Positions 35,798 through 45,050 of a stretch of DNA of 64,000 nt are shown here, in pieces. Positions within the stretch are counted from its first letter, which is position 1. Every line of letters starts with the position of its first letter. The position numbers and the translations under genes were made by a program. A model generated the notes under the pieces. It worked only from the letters and a program-made list of their open reading frames with translations, searched no databases and was not told where the DNA came from. Source of the stretch: Variovorax sp. CF313 (GTDB lineage: Bacteria > Pseudomonadota > Gammaproteobacteria > Burkholderiales > Burkholderiaceae_C); NCBI RefSeq assembly GCF_000282635.1, contig NZ_AKIW01000028.1:1-64000 (forward strand), in the 5' to 3' direction.

Positions 35798-37804
35798 TCA
35801 GGCGGTTGCCAGTGCAGCAGGCCGCGCGAGGCGAACCGCATGCATCCACGCACGGCGCAGCACGGCCGGCGAGCGCGATTCCTCTGGAATCAGCAGGAAG
35901 CCGCGGTCGCGCAGCGTGGTGCCCAGTGCGATCTGGCTGGTCAGCACCGTCAGCGGAATCGCCAGCAGCAGCGGCAGGCCGACGGGCATGAGCCAGATCA
36001 GCGCGCTCGGGTCGATCATCGCGACGCCGACGGCCAGCATGGCGATCACCAGCGTCATGGGGGCCAGCTGCGACGCGGCGACCTTCCACGGCACGGCGGC
36101 GGCTTCGCGCGGGGGCGACTTCCAGTCGAGCTTGATGCCGGTGAGGGCGACCAGCACGAACAGCGAGTGGGCCAGCATGCGGACCGGGGCCTGCACGATG
36201 GCGAGGCCGCTTTCCATCATGGAGCTCTTCACGAGGCCCCACACACCGCCGTACTGGCGTTGCTCGCCGCGCATCAGCACGGCAGCGATGCCCAGCACGC
36301 GCGGCAGGAACAGCAGGCACAGGGTCCAGACCCACAGGCCGGCCAGTTCGGCGGGCAGCACGCTCCAGCTCGACACGAGGCTCGAGCCGCTGAGCCACAG
36401 GGCGGTGCCCAGCGTCAGGAAGGCCAGCCACAGCGGGGCGGAGACGTAGGCCATGGTGCCGGTCACGAACATCGCGCGGTGCACCGGGTGGATGCCGGGC
36501 TCGGCCATCAGGCGGGCGTTCTGCAGGTTGCCCTGGCACCAGCGGCGGTCGCGCTGCAGTTCGGCCAGCAGGTCCGGCGGTTGCTGCTCGTAGCTGCCAA
36601 CGAGGTCGGACACCAGCCACACGTTGTAGCCGGCACGGCGCATCAGCGCGGCTTCGACGAAGTCGTGCGACATGATGCCGCCCGACATGCCGCCGGTGCC
36701 CTTGATCGGGGCCAGCGCGCAATGCTTCATGAAGGGTTCGACGCGGATGATCGCGTTGTGGCCCCAGTAGTGCGATTCGCCCAGTTGCCAGAACTGCATG
36801 CCCAGCGTGAACAGGCGGCCCGTCACGCGGGAAGCGAATTGCTGTGCGCGGGCATGCAGCGTGACGTGGCCGATGGCCTGCGTCGCGGTCTGGATGATGC
36901 CGGCGGTGGGATTGGCTTCCATCAGCTTGACCATCGAGGTCAGGCAGTCGCCGCTCATCACCGAGTCGGCGTCGAGCACGACCATGTAGCGGTAGTCCTT
37001 GCCCCAGCGGCGGCAGAAGTCGGCCACGTTGCCGGCCTTGCGGTGCGTGCGGCGGGTGCGCAGGCGGTAATACACCTCGACCTGCGGCTGGTTGGGGCTC
37101 TCGGCCAGGGCGGCACGCAGGTCTTCCCAGGCGGCGCGCTCGGCGGCGGCGGTCTCGGGGTTGTAGCTGTCGGACAGCACGAACACGTCGAACTGCTTTG
37201 CGTGGCCGGTGGAGGCGACCGATTCGCAGGTGGCGCGCAGGCCGGCGAATACCGTGGCAACGTCTTCGTTGCAGATCGGCATGATGATCGCGGTGCGGGC
37301 CTCGGGGTTCATCGGGTGGTTGGCCACCTGTTTCGCCGACAGGGCGTGCTTGTCACCGCGTACCGAGACGTAGAAGCCCATGAGTGCGGTCACGAAGCCG
37401 GTCACGACCCAGCCCGAGAGCAGGCCGTACAGGCCGATCTGGCCGTATTCGAGCCAGACGTTGTCGTAGTCGGGTTGCACGCCGGCGAACAGCGTCGAGG
37501 CGATCACGGTGCTCAGCACGGTGAGCAGCATGAACGCGTTGCGGCGCTGGGCCGCGGCACGCTGCCACGGTTGGCGGGCTTCGGCCGGGCCGGCGCTTTG
37601 GCGCTTGCCGCCGGCACCGAGCCTGACCAGCAGGGCGGTGCCGATGCTGTTCCAGAAACCGCGCCAGGGGCGGGGCGTCATCGAACCGCGGTTGACCGGC
37701 GGGGCGGTGACCGAATTGGGATGGCGTTCCTCGCGAACCGCGCTGCGGTGCGAAAAATCGGTGTCGGCCAGCACGTTCAGTTGGGAGAAGTCGTTCGGCT
37801 TCAT
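35798..37804 (-). CDS. opgH: Glucan glucosyltransferase OpgH (MdoH)
   Basis: A 668-residue inner-membrane family 2 glycosyltransferase that synthesises the backbone of osmoregulated periplasmic glucans from UDP-glucose. An N-terminal cytoplasmic tail and TM helices (about residues 90-155) precede the catalytic domain: ARTAIIMPICNEDV, VVLDADSVMSGD (metal-binding D-x-D region), GHNAIIRV, and QRDRRWCQGNLQN (QxxRW). Four or more C-terminal TM helices follow. The usual partner opgG is not adjacent. It is downstream of glrR on the same strand across a 402-bp gap holding a sigma-54 promoter. Confidence 0.95.
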   Translation of the reverse strand: MKPNDFSQLNVLADTDFSHRSAVREERHPNSVTAPPVNRGSMTPRPWRGFWNSIGTALLVRLGAGGKRQSAGPAEARQPWQRAAAQRRNAFMLLTVLSTVIASTLFAGVQPDYDNVWLEYGQIGLYGLLSGWVVTGFVTALMGFYVSVRGDKHALSAKQVANHPMNPEARTAIIMPICNEDVATVFAGLRATCESVASTGHAKQFDVFVLSDSYNPETAAAERAAWEDLRAALAESPNQPQVEVYYRLRTRRTHRKAGNVADFCRRWGKDYRYMVVLDADSVMSGDCLTSMVKLMEANPTAGIIQTATQAIGHVTLHARAQQFASRVTGRLFTLGMQFWQLGESHYWGHNAIIRVEPFMKHCALAPIKGTGGMSGGIMSHDFVEAALMRRAGYNVWLVSDLVGSYEQQPPDLLAELQRDRRWCQGNLQNARLMAEPGIHPVHRAMFVTGTMAYVSAPLWLAFLTLGTALWLSGSSLVSSWSVLPAELAGLWVWTLCLLFLPRVLGIAAVLMRGEQRQYGGVWGLVKSSMMESGLAIVQAPVRMLAHSLFVLVALTGIKLDWKSPPREAAAVPWKVAASQLAPMTLVIAMLAVGVAMIDPSALIWLMPVGLPLLLAIPLTVLTSQIALGTTLRDRGFLLIPEESRSPAVLRRAWMHAVRLARPAALATA

Positions 37805-38014
37805 GTGATTTACCAACGTTGCTTGTCGAGGGAAGGGGTGTCGCCAATGGCAGGAAAGCGCTTGATCACGCAATCCGGCTCGGCGCCGCCAGCGCTTGCG
37901 AGCGCGGCGAGCGAATGGCCCGCGGCACGGGGCCGCGAGGAGGAAAACTGCTTTTGACGCAGGCCGTCGCGCTGCTGGCGCAGTGCGAAAGATGGGCTGG
38001 TTAGTGCTGTCATG
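37805..38014 (-). other. Long opgH leader (predicted 5' UTR or sRNA region)
   Basis: About 210 nt lie between the predicted sigma-54 transcription start near 38014 and the opgH ATG. No family-like ORF is seen. It contains a GC hairpin (CGCGGC at 37921-37926 with GCCGCG at 37932-37937). I see no intrinsic terminator on the minus strand, so read-through into opgH is the simplest reading, but a processed small RNA cannot be excluded. Confidence 0.4.
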
Positions 38015-38025
38015 CCAGTACAGGG

Positions 38026-38040
38026 GCAAACCCTGTGCCA
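38026..38040 (-). promoter_or_regulatory. Sigma-54 (-24/-12) promoter for opgH
   Basis: On the minus strand TGGCAC (38035-38040), five bases, then TTGC (38026-38029) match the RpoN consensus TGGCACG-N4-TTGCW at all core positions, including the essential GG and GC. It lies downstream of the glrR stop and points toward opgH. Predicted start near 38014. Confidence 0.75.
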
Positions 38041-38059
38041 GGCTGGAAAAACGCTTTCA

Positions 38060-38072
38060 GATCAATGACTTG
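38060..38072 (-). promoter_or_regulatory. IHF-type site between the GlrR site and the sigma-54 promoter
   Basis: GATCAATGACTTG (plus strand) matches 12 of 13 positions of the IHF consensus WATCAANNNNTTR. It is centred about 52 bp upstream of the predicted start, between the promoter and the activator site, where IHF bending typically aids sigma-54 activators. Confidence 0.55.
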
Positions 38073-38134
38073 GACCGATCCGGAGGTGTTTTTCGCGGGA
38101 GGAGGCTGCCGGAAGGCCTCCAAACCCCTGTTTT

Positions 38135-38152
38135 TGTCGCCGAATCCCGACA
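38135..38152 (-). promoter_or_regulatory. GlrR-type activator site TGTC-N10-GACA
   Basis: A perfect TGTC-N10-GACA motif, the recognition pattern known for enterobacterial GlrR (QseF), within a longer TTGTCG...CGACAA palindrome (38134-38153). Its centre is about 129 bp upstream of the predicted sigma-54 start, and it lies 55 bp past the glrR stop. Confidence 0.65.
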
Positions 38153-38184
38153 AGCCTCCTGGGCGGGTAGGGATTGGCTATATA

Positions 38185-38197
38185 AATCAATGACTTA
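38185..38197 (-). promoter_or_regulatory. Second IHF-type site
   Basis: AATCAATGACTTA fits all 13 positions of WATCAANNNNTTR. It shares ATCAATGACTT with the copy at 38061-38071, 125 bp away. Confidence 0.5.
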
Positions 38198-38206
38198 GGG
38201 GCGTCG

Positions 38207-39591
<1,385 letters not shown>

Positions 39592-39595
<4 letters not shown>

Positions 39596-40251
39596 GGGGT
39601 CGGTTTGCTTCCGTTGGGCGCCGCCGGTGCTGCGGGCGCCGTGTTGGGCCGCGCGAAGCTGCGCTCGATGGCGCGCAGCGCTTCGATGCGGTCGTTCAGC
39701 TGGTCGATGCGGCGCTGGCTGTCGCGCAGCTGCTGCACCTGCTTGTCGCGATCGTCCTCGACGCGGCGCTGCTCCACGTAGCGCGCGGCCAGGGCGCGTG
39801 CCAGCGGGTGCAGGGCCTGGGCCTCGGGTGCGGGGTTGGCGATCACGCGCTGCAGCAGGCCCAGGGCACGCGCCAGGTCGGCCGGCACGCGGGTCTGCGA
39901 GAGCAGCAGCGCCAGCTGCATCTGCGTGGTGGGCGAATCGCCCGGGTCGCCGATGCGCGAGATTTCCGTGCTCAGGTCGGCGCCGTTCAGCGGGCGCACC
40001 TTGTCGGCATACGACAGCATGGCCGCCTGCGGTCCCTGCGTCATCAAAGTAAAGAGCGACGAGGCGGGCTGCGTGGCCGGCGCCTTCGGCTCGGCCTCCA
40101 CCGGCATCACGCGCGGCACGACCGGGGGCGGCGGCAGCGCCTCGGCCTCCGCGGGCGGCTTGGGCTGCGTGGCGCAGGCGGCCAGCAGCAGGACGAAAGG
40201 CACGGTCATCGCCCCGGCGAAGGAGGAACGGCGGACGAACGAAAAAGACAT
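39592..40251 (-). CDS. qseG: QseG-like lipoprotein of the GlrK/GlrR system
   Basis: A 219-residue predicted lipoprotein. The signal peptide ends in a lipobox (VLLLAAC, about residues 20-26). A Pro-rich linker follows, then a helical region with a coiled coil (about 160-205, DRDKQVQQLRDSQRRIDQLNDRIEALRAIERSF). In E. coli the equivalent YfhG/QseG is an outer-membrane lipoprotein that contacts GlrK and affects its activity. The assignment rests on position between glrK and glrR, lipoprotein nature and coiled coil rather than strong sequence identity. Its stop overlaps the glrR start by 4 bp. Confidence 0.75.
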
Positions 40252-40312
40252 GGGTCGAAGAAAGGACGCGAGGCGGTGAGGCAGTGTTGGAGAGGAGAAG
40301 ACGCCAGGGTGG

Positions 40313-41740
40313 TCAGGCCGTGCGCGGCAGTTCGATGCGAAAGCGAGCACCGGGTCCGCCCGGCTGCAGGGTGATGCGGCCCCCGTGGGCTGCAATGTAC
40401 TCCTGCACGATGGAAAGTCCGATGCCCGTGCCTTTCACCGTGTGCTCGGGCTGGCGCTCGCCGCGGAAGAAAGGTTCGAAGATCCGGTCGCGGTCGCCCT
40501 CGGCGATGCCCGGCCCGGCGTCGTTGACGTCGATGTGCACTGCCTCGGGCGTCCCCGATACCGCCAGGGTGATGACACCGCCCGTTACCGAAAAGCGAAT
40601 GGCGTTGCTCAGCAGGTTGGCGATCGCGGTGCCGAGCTTGGTGCGGTCGACCGTGATCGCGATGGGGTCGCCCTCGGCCCGCACGCGCAGGCCATGCGAC
40701 TGCCATTGCAGGCGCTGGGCCTCGATCTGCTCTTCAATCAACGGCAGCAGCTCGGTGCGCTCGCGGCGCAGTTCGCGCGCCTCGAAGGCGGCGGCGTTGA
40801 AGCGCAGCAGCGCCTCGATCTGGCCCTGCAGCGACACGGTGTTCTGCTGCAGGATCTGCGCAACCTCGAGCTGCGCCGGGTTCAGCGGACCGGTCACTCC
40901 GTCTTCGAGCAGCGAGACACCCTCGCGCAGCGCGGCCAGCGGCGTCTTCAGCTCGTGCGACACGTGGCGCAGGAAGCGCGCCTTGTCGGCATCGAGCTCG
41001 GTCAGGCGCAGCCGCAGCCACTCGAGCTGCTGCGACACGCGCCGCACGTCGGCCGGGCCGCGGATGTCGATGGGCTCGTCGAGCCGGTTCTGGCCGAGGC
41101 CGACGATGGCGTGCTCCAGCCGCTTGAACGGCCGAGCCAGCCAGATGCCGAAGGCCAGCGCCAGCGACACGGCCAGCACGCTGGCGGCCACCACTTCGCG
41201 CATCAGCCGGCGGCGCGCGTTCTCGATGCGCCTGGCCAGCGCGTCGTTCTGCGTTTCGATCAGGAACTGCGCCTGCTGCGCAAGGTTGGTGTTGAGCGCG
41301 TCGAGTTCGCGGAATTGCATCGCCATCGTGCTCTCGCGGGCCAGGGCGCTGTCGGCGTTGCCGCTCATCAGGCCCTCGATCACGCCGAGCTGGGTGCGCC
41401 ACATCTCGATGCCGGCGGGCGCCAGGCCGTTCTTCTCCAGGCGCTCGAGCACCTGGTGCGCCTCGCGCGCAGCGTCGTCGAAGCGGCGGCGCAGCACTGC
41501 GTCGTTGAGCACCAGCGACTGGCGCCCGGCGCGCTCCATGGCCGCGCTGCGCTCGGCCAGCGACTGGGCCGCGCCCGACAGGCGCAGCGCGCGCGCGGCC
41601 GCGTCGCGGCTCTGCGTCATGAGCGCGTCGTACTGCAGCACCGAACGCAGCGCCACGCCGACCAGCAGCGCGGTGATCAGCAGGAAGGCAAACAGCAGGA
41701 GCTGCTGGAACGAGCCCCGGGTAGACGGTCGCTTCGCCAT
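40313..41740 (-). CDS. glrK: Sensor histidine kinase GlrK (QseE)
   Basis: A 475-residue inner-membrane kinase. TM1 (about residues 12-32) is followed by a periplasmic helical sensor region (about 35-185), TM2 (about 186-205), and HAMP (about 208-260). Then come HisKA with KARFLRHVSHELKTPLAALREG and a HATPase with NLLSNAIRF, DAGPGI and GTGIGLSIVQEYIAAHGG. It is the cognate kinase of GlrR by gene order. Its ATG overlaps the miaB stop by one base (TGATG), so it is probably coupled to miaB expression. Confidence 0.88.
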   Translation of the reverse strand: MAKRPSTRGSFQQLLLFAFLLITALLVGVALRSVLQYDALMTQSRDAAARALRLSGAAQSLAERSAAMERAGRQSLVLNDAVLRRRFDDAAREAHQVLERLEKNGLAPAGIEMWRTQLGVIEGLMSGNADSALARESTMAMQFRELDALNTNLAQQAQFLIETQNDALARRIENARRRLMREVVAASVLAVSLALAFGIWLARPFKRLEHAIVGLGQNRLDEPIDIRGPADVRRVSQQLEWLRLRLTELDADKARFLRHVSHELKTPLAALREGVSLLEDGVTGPLNPAQLEVAQILQQNTVSLQGQIEALLRFNAAAFEARELRRERTELLPLIEEQIEAQRLQWQSHGLRVRAEGDPIAITVDRTKLGTAIANLLSNAIRFSVTGGVITLAVSGTPEAVHIDVNDAGPGIAEGDRDRIFEPFFRGERQPEHTVKGTGIGLSIVQEYIAAHGGRITLQPGGPGARFRIELPRTA

Positions 41741-43089
41741 CAGTGGGCGAGCACCGGCATCAACGATTCGTTCGTCACGACCTCGCCGCGCAGCGTGTAG
41801 GCCAGCGAGCGCGTGATGCGCAGGTCGGCCATCTGGCCGACGAGGCGCGCGTCGCCTTCGAAGTTGACGACGCGGTTGCAGGCGGTGCGGCCCATGAGTT
41901 CGTTCGCGTCCTTGCGCGAGGCGCCTTCCACCAGCACGCGCTGCGTGGTGCCGACCAGCGCCTGGCCGAAGCGCTTCACGTTGACGTCGATCACGGCCTG
42001 CAGCGTGTGCAGGCGAGCGAGCTTCACTTCATACGGCGTGTCGTCCTGCAGTGCGGCGGCGGGCGTGCCGGGGCGCGGGCTGAAGATGAAGCTGAAGCTG
42101 GCGTCGAACTGGCAGTCGTCGATCAGCTTCATCATCTTGTTGAAGTCGTCGTCCGTCTCGCCGGGGAAGCCGACGATGAAGTCGCTGCTCAGGGCGAGCT
42201 CGGGGCGAATGGCGCGCAGCTTGCGCACCGTGCTCTTGTATTCCATGGCGGTGTAGCCGCGCTTCATCGCCATCAGGATGCGGTCGCTGCCGTGCTGCAC
42301 CGGCAGGTGCAGGTGGCTCACGAGCTGCGGCACCTTGGCATAGGCCTCGATCAGCCGGGGCGTGAACTCGTTCGGGTGGCTCGTGGTGTAGCGGATGCGC
42401 TCGATGCCGGGGATCTCGGCGACGTATTCGATCAGCAGCGCGAAGTCGGCGATCTCGGCGGTGTCGCCCATCCTGCCGCGGTAGGCGTTCACGTTCTGGC
42501 CCAGCAGCGTGATCTCGCGCACACCCTGCTCGGCCAGGCCGGCGATCTCGACCAGCACGTCGTCGAGCGGGCGGTTCACCTCCTCGCCGCGGGTGTAGGG
42601 CACCACGCAGTAGCTGCAGTACTTGGAGCAGCCTTCCATGATCGACACGAAGGCCGTCGCGCCCTCGACGCGCGCGGGTGGCAGGTGGTCGAACTTCTCG
42701 ATCTCGGGGAAGCTGATGTCCACCTGCGGGCGGTTCAGGCGCTCGCGGTCGTTGAGCATCTCGGGCAGGCGGTGCAGCGTCTGCGGGCCGAACACGATGT
42801 CGACGTAGGGAGCGCGCGCGATGATGGCCTCGCCCTCCTGGCTCGCCACGCAGCCGCCCACGCCGATCTTCACGCCCCTGGCCTTCAGGTGCTTCACGCG
42901 GCCGAGGTCGGAGAACACCTTTTCCTGTGCCTTCTCGCGCACCGAGCAGGTGTTGAACAGGATGAGGTCGGCCTCGTCCACGTTCTGCGTGGGCTCGTAG
43001 CCCTGCGCGGCGTTGAGCACGTCGGCCATCTTGTCCGAGTCGTACTCGTTCATCTGGCAGCCGAAGGTCTTGATGAATACTTTTTTCAT
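41740..43089 (-). CDS. miaB: tRNA methylthiotransferase MiaB
   Basis: A 449-residue radical-SAM enzyme that adds the methylthio group to i6A37 of tRNAs. The N-terminal UPF0004 domain has [17 protein letters not shown] and [17 protein letters not shown]. The radical-SAM cluster motif is [20 protein letters not shown] (CxxxCxxC), and a C-terminal TRAM domain ends near [12 protein letters not shown]. All six expected Cys residues are present. It leads the miaB-glrK-qseG-glrR gene run. Confidence 0.97.
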   Translation of the reverse strand: MKKVFIKTFGCQMNEYDSDKMADVLNAAQGYEPTQNVDEADLILFNTCSVREKAQEKVFSDLGRVKHLKARGVKIGVGGCVASQEGEAIIARAPYVDIVFGPQTLHRLPEMLNDRERLNRPQVDISFPEIEKFDHLPPARVEGATAFVSIMEGCSKYCSYCVVPYTRGEEVNRPLDDVLVEIAGLAEQGVREITLLGQNVNAYRGRMGDTAEIADFALLIEYVAEIPGIERIRYTTSHPNEFTPRLIEAYAKVPQLVSHLHLPVQHGSDRILMAMKRGYTAMEYKSTVRKLRAIRPELALSSDFIVGFPGETDDDFNKMMKLIDDCQFDASFSFIFSPRPGTPAAALQDDTPYEVKLARLHTLQAVIDVNVKRFGQALVGTTQRVLVEGASRKDANELMGRTACNRVVNFEGDARLVGQMADLRITRSLAYTLRGEVVTNESLMPVLAH

Positions 43090-43170
43090 GGGGAGCTCTC
43101 TCTCATGCCCTCCGCAACAACGGGGAGGGCTCGGCGGCGGTCAGCGCATGGGCCGCGCCGCCGTCTTTGC

Positions 43171-43629
43171 CTACTGCGTGTTGACGGTGTCGTTCGAGGT
43201 GAACGGCCAGATGTTCAGGAACGGCTTGTTCAGCGATTCGCGTGGGGCCGAGGCTTCGTCGGCCGTGAGGATCCAGACCTCGCGCAGCAGGCCGGCGGCA
43301 TCGCGCGTGTAGTTGACCAGGTACTTCTGGCCGGTGATGGCGCCGGGCATGACCAGCATGTTCTGCGGGCTCCGGATGCGCGCGCCGGCCCCCAGCCGAT
43401 CGGCATGGCCGTCGAGGTCGACGTCGGGCGCGTTGAGGACCGTGAACTTGCCGCGCAGGGTGCCGATGGGGAAATTGCGGCCCCCAACGAGCGATTCGTT
43501 CTGGGTCTGCGGCCGGGGCACTTCGTCCTGCGCGCTGGCGGTGAGCGGAAAAAGGCCTGCCGCAGCAATGGCTGCTGTGCAAAGCGCTATGAAGGTGAGA
43601 GCATTCGTGGGTGTCTTGCAGCGGTTCAT
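43171..43629 (-). CDS. Exported protein of unknown function
   Basis: A 152-residue protein with a clear Sec signal peptide (about residues 1-33, ALTFIALCTAAIAAAGLFPLTASAQ). The mature part is mixed in composition, with a FPIGTLRGKFTVLNAPDVDLDGHADRLG region and no Cys. I recognise no family. It is a single minus-strand gene between miaB and the divergent RND efflux operon; related organisms often have small exported proteins here. Confidence 0.7.
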   Translation of the reverse strand: MNRCKTPTNALTFIALCTAAIAAAGLFPLTASAQDEVPRPQTQNESLVGGRNFPIGTLRGKFTVLNAPDVDLDGHADRLGAGARIRSPQNMLVMPGAITGQKYLVNYTRDAAGLLREVWILTADEASAPRESLNKPFLNIWPFTSNDTVNTQ

Positions 43630-43814
43630 GGGGTTTATCCAGAGGCTGTGGAGCGGCGATTTTAGCGAGGGGGTGCGGTTCCCCGGCGCCGGCCACAGCA
43701 GGTAGTGCGGGGCTTTCGGTTGACTGGCTTTACATTTCTTTACGGGGGCCACGAACACCGGGAGTCGGCCGCTGATCCAATAGCCGCTGTCAGCCCAAAG
43801 TGCACAAAGAACCC

Positions 43815-45050
43815 ATGAAGAAAAATGTCGCTGTCGCCCTTGCGGGCGTATTGATCGTAGCCGTCGCGGGCGGGTGGTGGAGCATGTCCGGGGACAAGTC
43901 TGCCGGCAAGGACGCGAAGGCTCCGGCTGCGAACAGCAACAGCGGCGGCGCCCCCGCACTCGTGACCCTGGCCACCGCGCAGAAGCAGGATGTGCCGGTG
44001 ACTGTGCAGGTCAACGGCAGCGTGGTGTCTCTCAACAGCGTCGACCTGCGTCCGCAGGTGACGAACACGGTGAGCGCGGTGCATGTGAAGGAAGGCCAGT
44101 TCGTCAAGGCCGGCCAGCTGCTCTTCACGCTCGACGACCGCAACGACCAGGCCAACCTCGCCCGCGCCCGCGCGCAGCAGCAGAAGGACGAGGCCACCAT
44201 GGCCGACCTGGAGCGCCAGTACAAGCGCAGCCAGGACCTCGTGGCGCAGAACTTCATCGCCAAGAGCGCGGCCGACGCCACGCTCTCGCAGCTCCAGGCT
44301 CAGCGGGCCTCCGTGGCCGCCGACCGCGCGGCCGTGCAGTCGGCGCAGGTGGCGCTGGGCTACGCAACGCTGCGCGCGCCCATCGCCGGGCGCATCGGCG
44401 CCGTCAACATCTACCCGGGCACGCTGGTGCAGCCGACGCTGTCGCTCGTCACCATCACGCAGCTCGACCCGATTGCCGTGAGCTTCCCGGTACCCGAAGG
44501 CAACCTGCAGGATCTGCTGGAAGCCGCGCGCTCGCACGCCAAGGTCGAGGCCGTCGTCTCCGGCGGCAAGGCGCCGCTGAGCGGCACGCTCGACTTCGTC
44601 GACAACACCGTCGACCCGCAGATCGGCACGGTGCGCGCCAAGGCTGTGTTCGCGAATGCCGACCAGAGCCTGTGGCCCGGCCAGTTCGTGGGCACGCGCA
44701 TCACGGTGCGCACGCTCAACGGCGCCACGGTGGTGCCGGCCGCGGCGCTGATGATGCTGTCCGACGGCACTTCGCTCTATGTGGTCGACGGGGGCAAGAC
44801 CGCCACGCGCCGCAAGGTGAAGACGCTGCACACCTTCGGCACCAATGTGGCGGTGAGCGGCGTGGAGCCGGGCGAGCAGGTGGTGATCGAGGGCAGCCAG
44901 AACGTGCGCCCGGGCGGCAAGGTCCGCGTCGATGCCAAGGCGCCGGGTGCGCCTGGCGCAACGGGCAACGGCACCACCGGCGTCACGCCCGGCAGCGCCG
45001 CTTCTTCCGACGGCGCCGACATCAAGCCGCCGCAGCGGGAACGCGCATGA
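43815..45050 (+). CDS. RND efflux periplasmic adaptor (membrane fusion protein)
   Basis: A 411-residue adaptor linking an RND pump to an outer-membrane channel. The ATG at 43815 gives an N-terminal membrane anchor (KKNVAVALAGVLIVAVAGGWW). Next come a lipoyl/barrel-sandwich half (VHVKEGQFVKAGQLLFTLDDR), a coiled-coil hairpin (about residues 110-180), the second lipoyl half (YATLRAPIAGRIG), and the beta-barrel (ITQLDPIAVSFPVPE). A Gly/Thr/Ser-rich tail follows. It overlaps the permease start by 4 bp. The sequence is MdtA-like. Confidence 0.92.
   Translation: MKKNVAVALAGVLIVAVAGGWWSMSGDKSAGKDAKAPAANSNSGGAPALVTLATAQKQDVPVTVQVNGSVVSLNSVDLRPQVTNTVSAVHVKEGQFVKAGQLLFTLDDRNDQANLARARAQQQKDEATMADLERQYKRSQDLVAQNFIAKSAADATLSQLQAQRASVAADRAAVQSAQVALGYATLRAPIAGRIGAVNIYPGTLVQPTLSLVTITQLDPIAVSFPVPEGNLQDLLEAARSHAKVEAVVSGGKAPLSGTLDFVDNTVDPQIGTVRAKAVFANADQSLWPGQFVGTRITVRTLNGATVVPAAALMMLSDGTSLYVVDGGKTATRRKVKTLHTFGTNVAVSGVEPGEQVVIEGSQNVRPGGKVRVDAKAPGAPGATGNGTTGVTPGSAASSDGADIKPPQRERA

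Noticed and set aside
43103-43696. Alternative frame over the exported unknown gene
   Set aside because: The 43171-43629 frame has a clean signal peptide, while this frame is Arg/His-rich without one.
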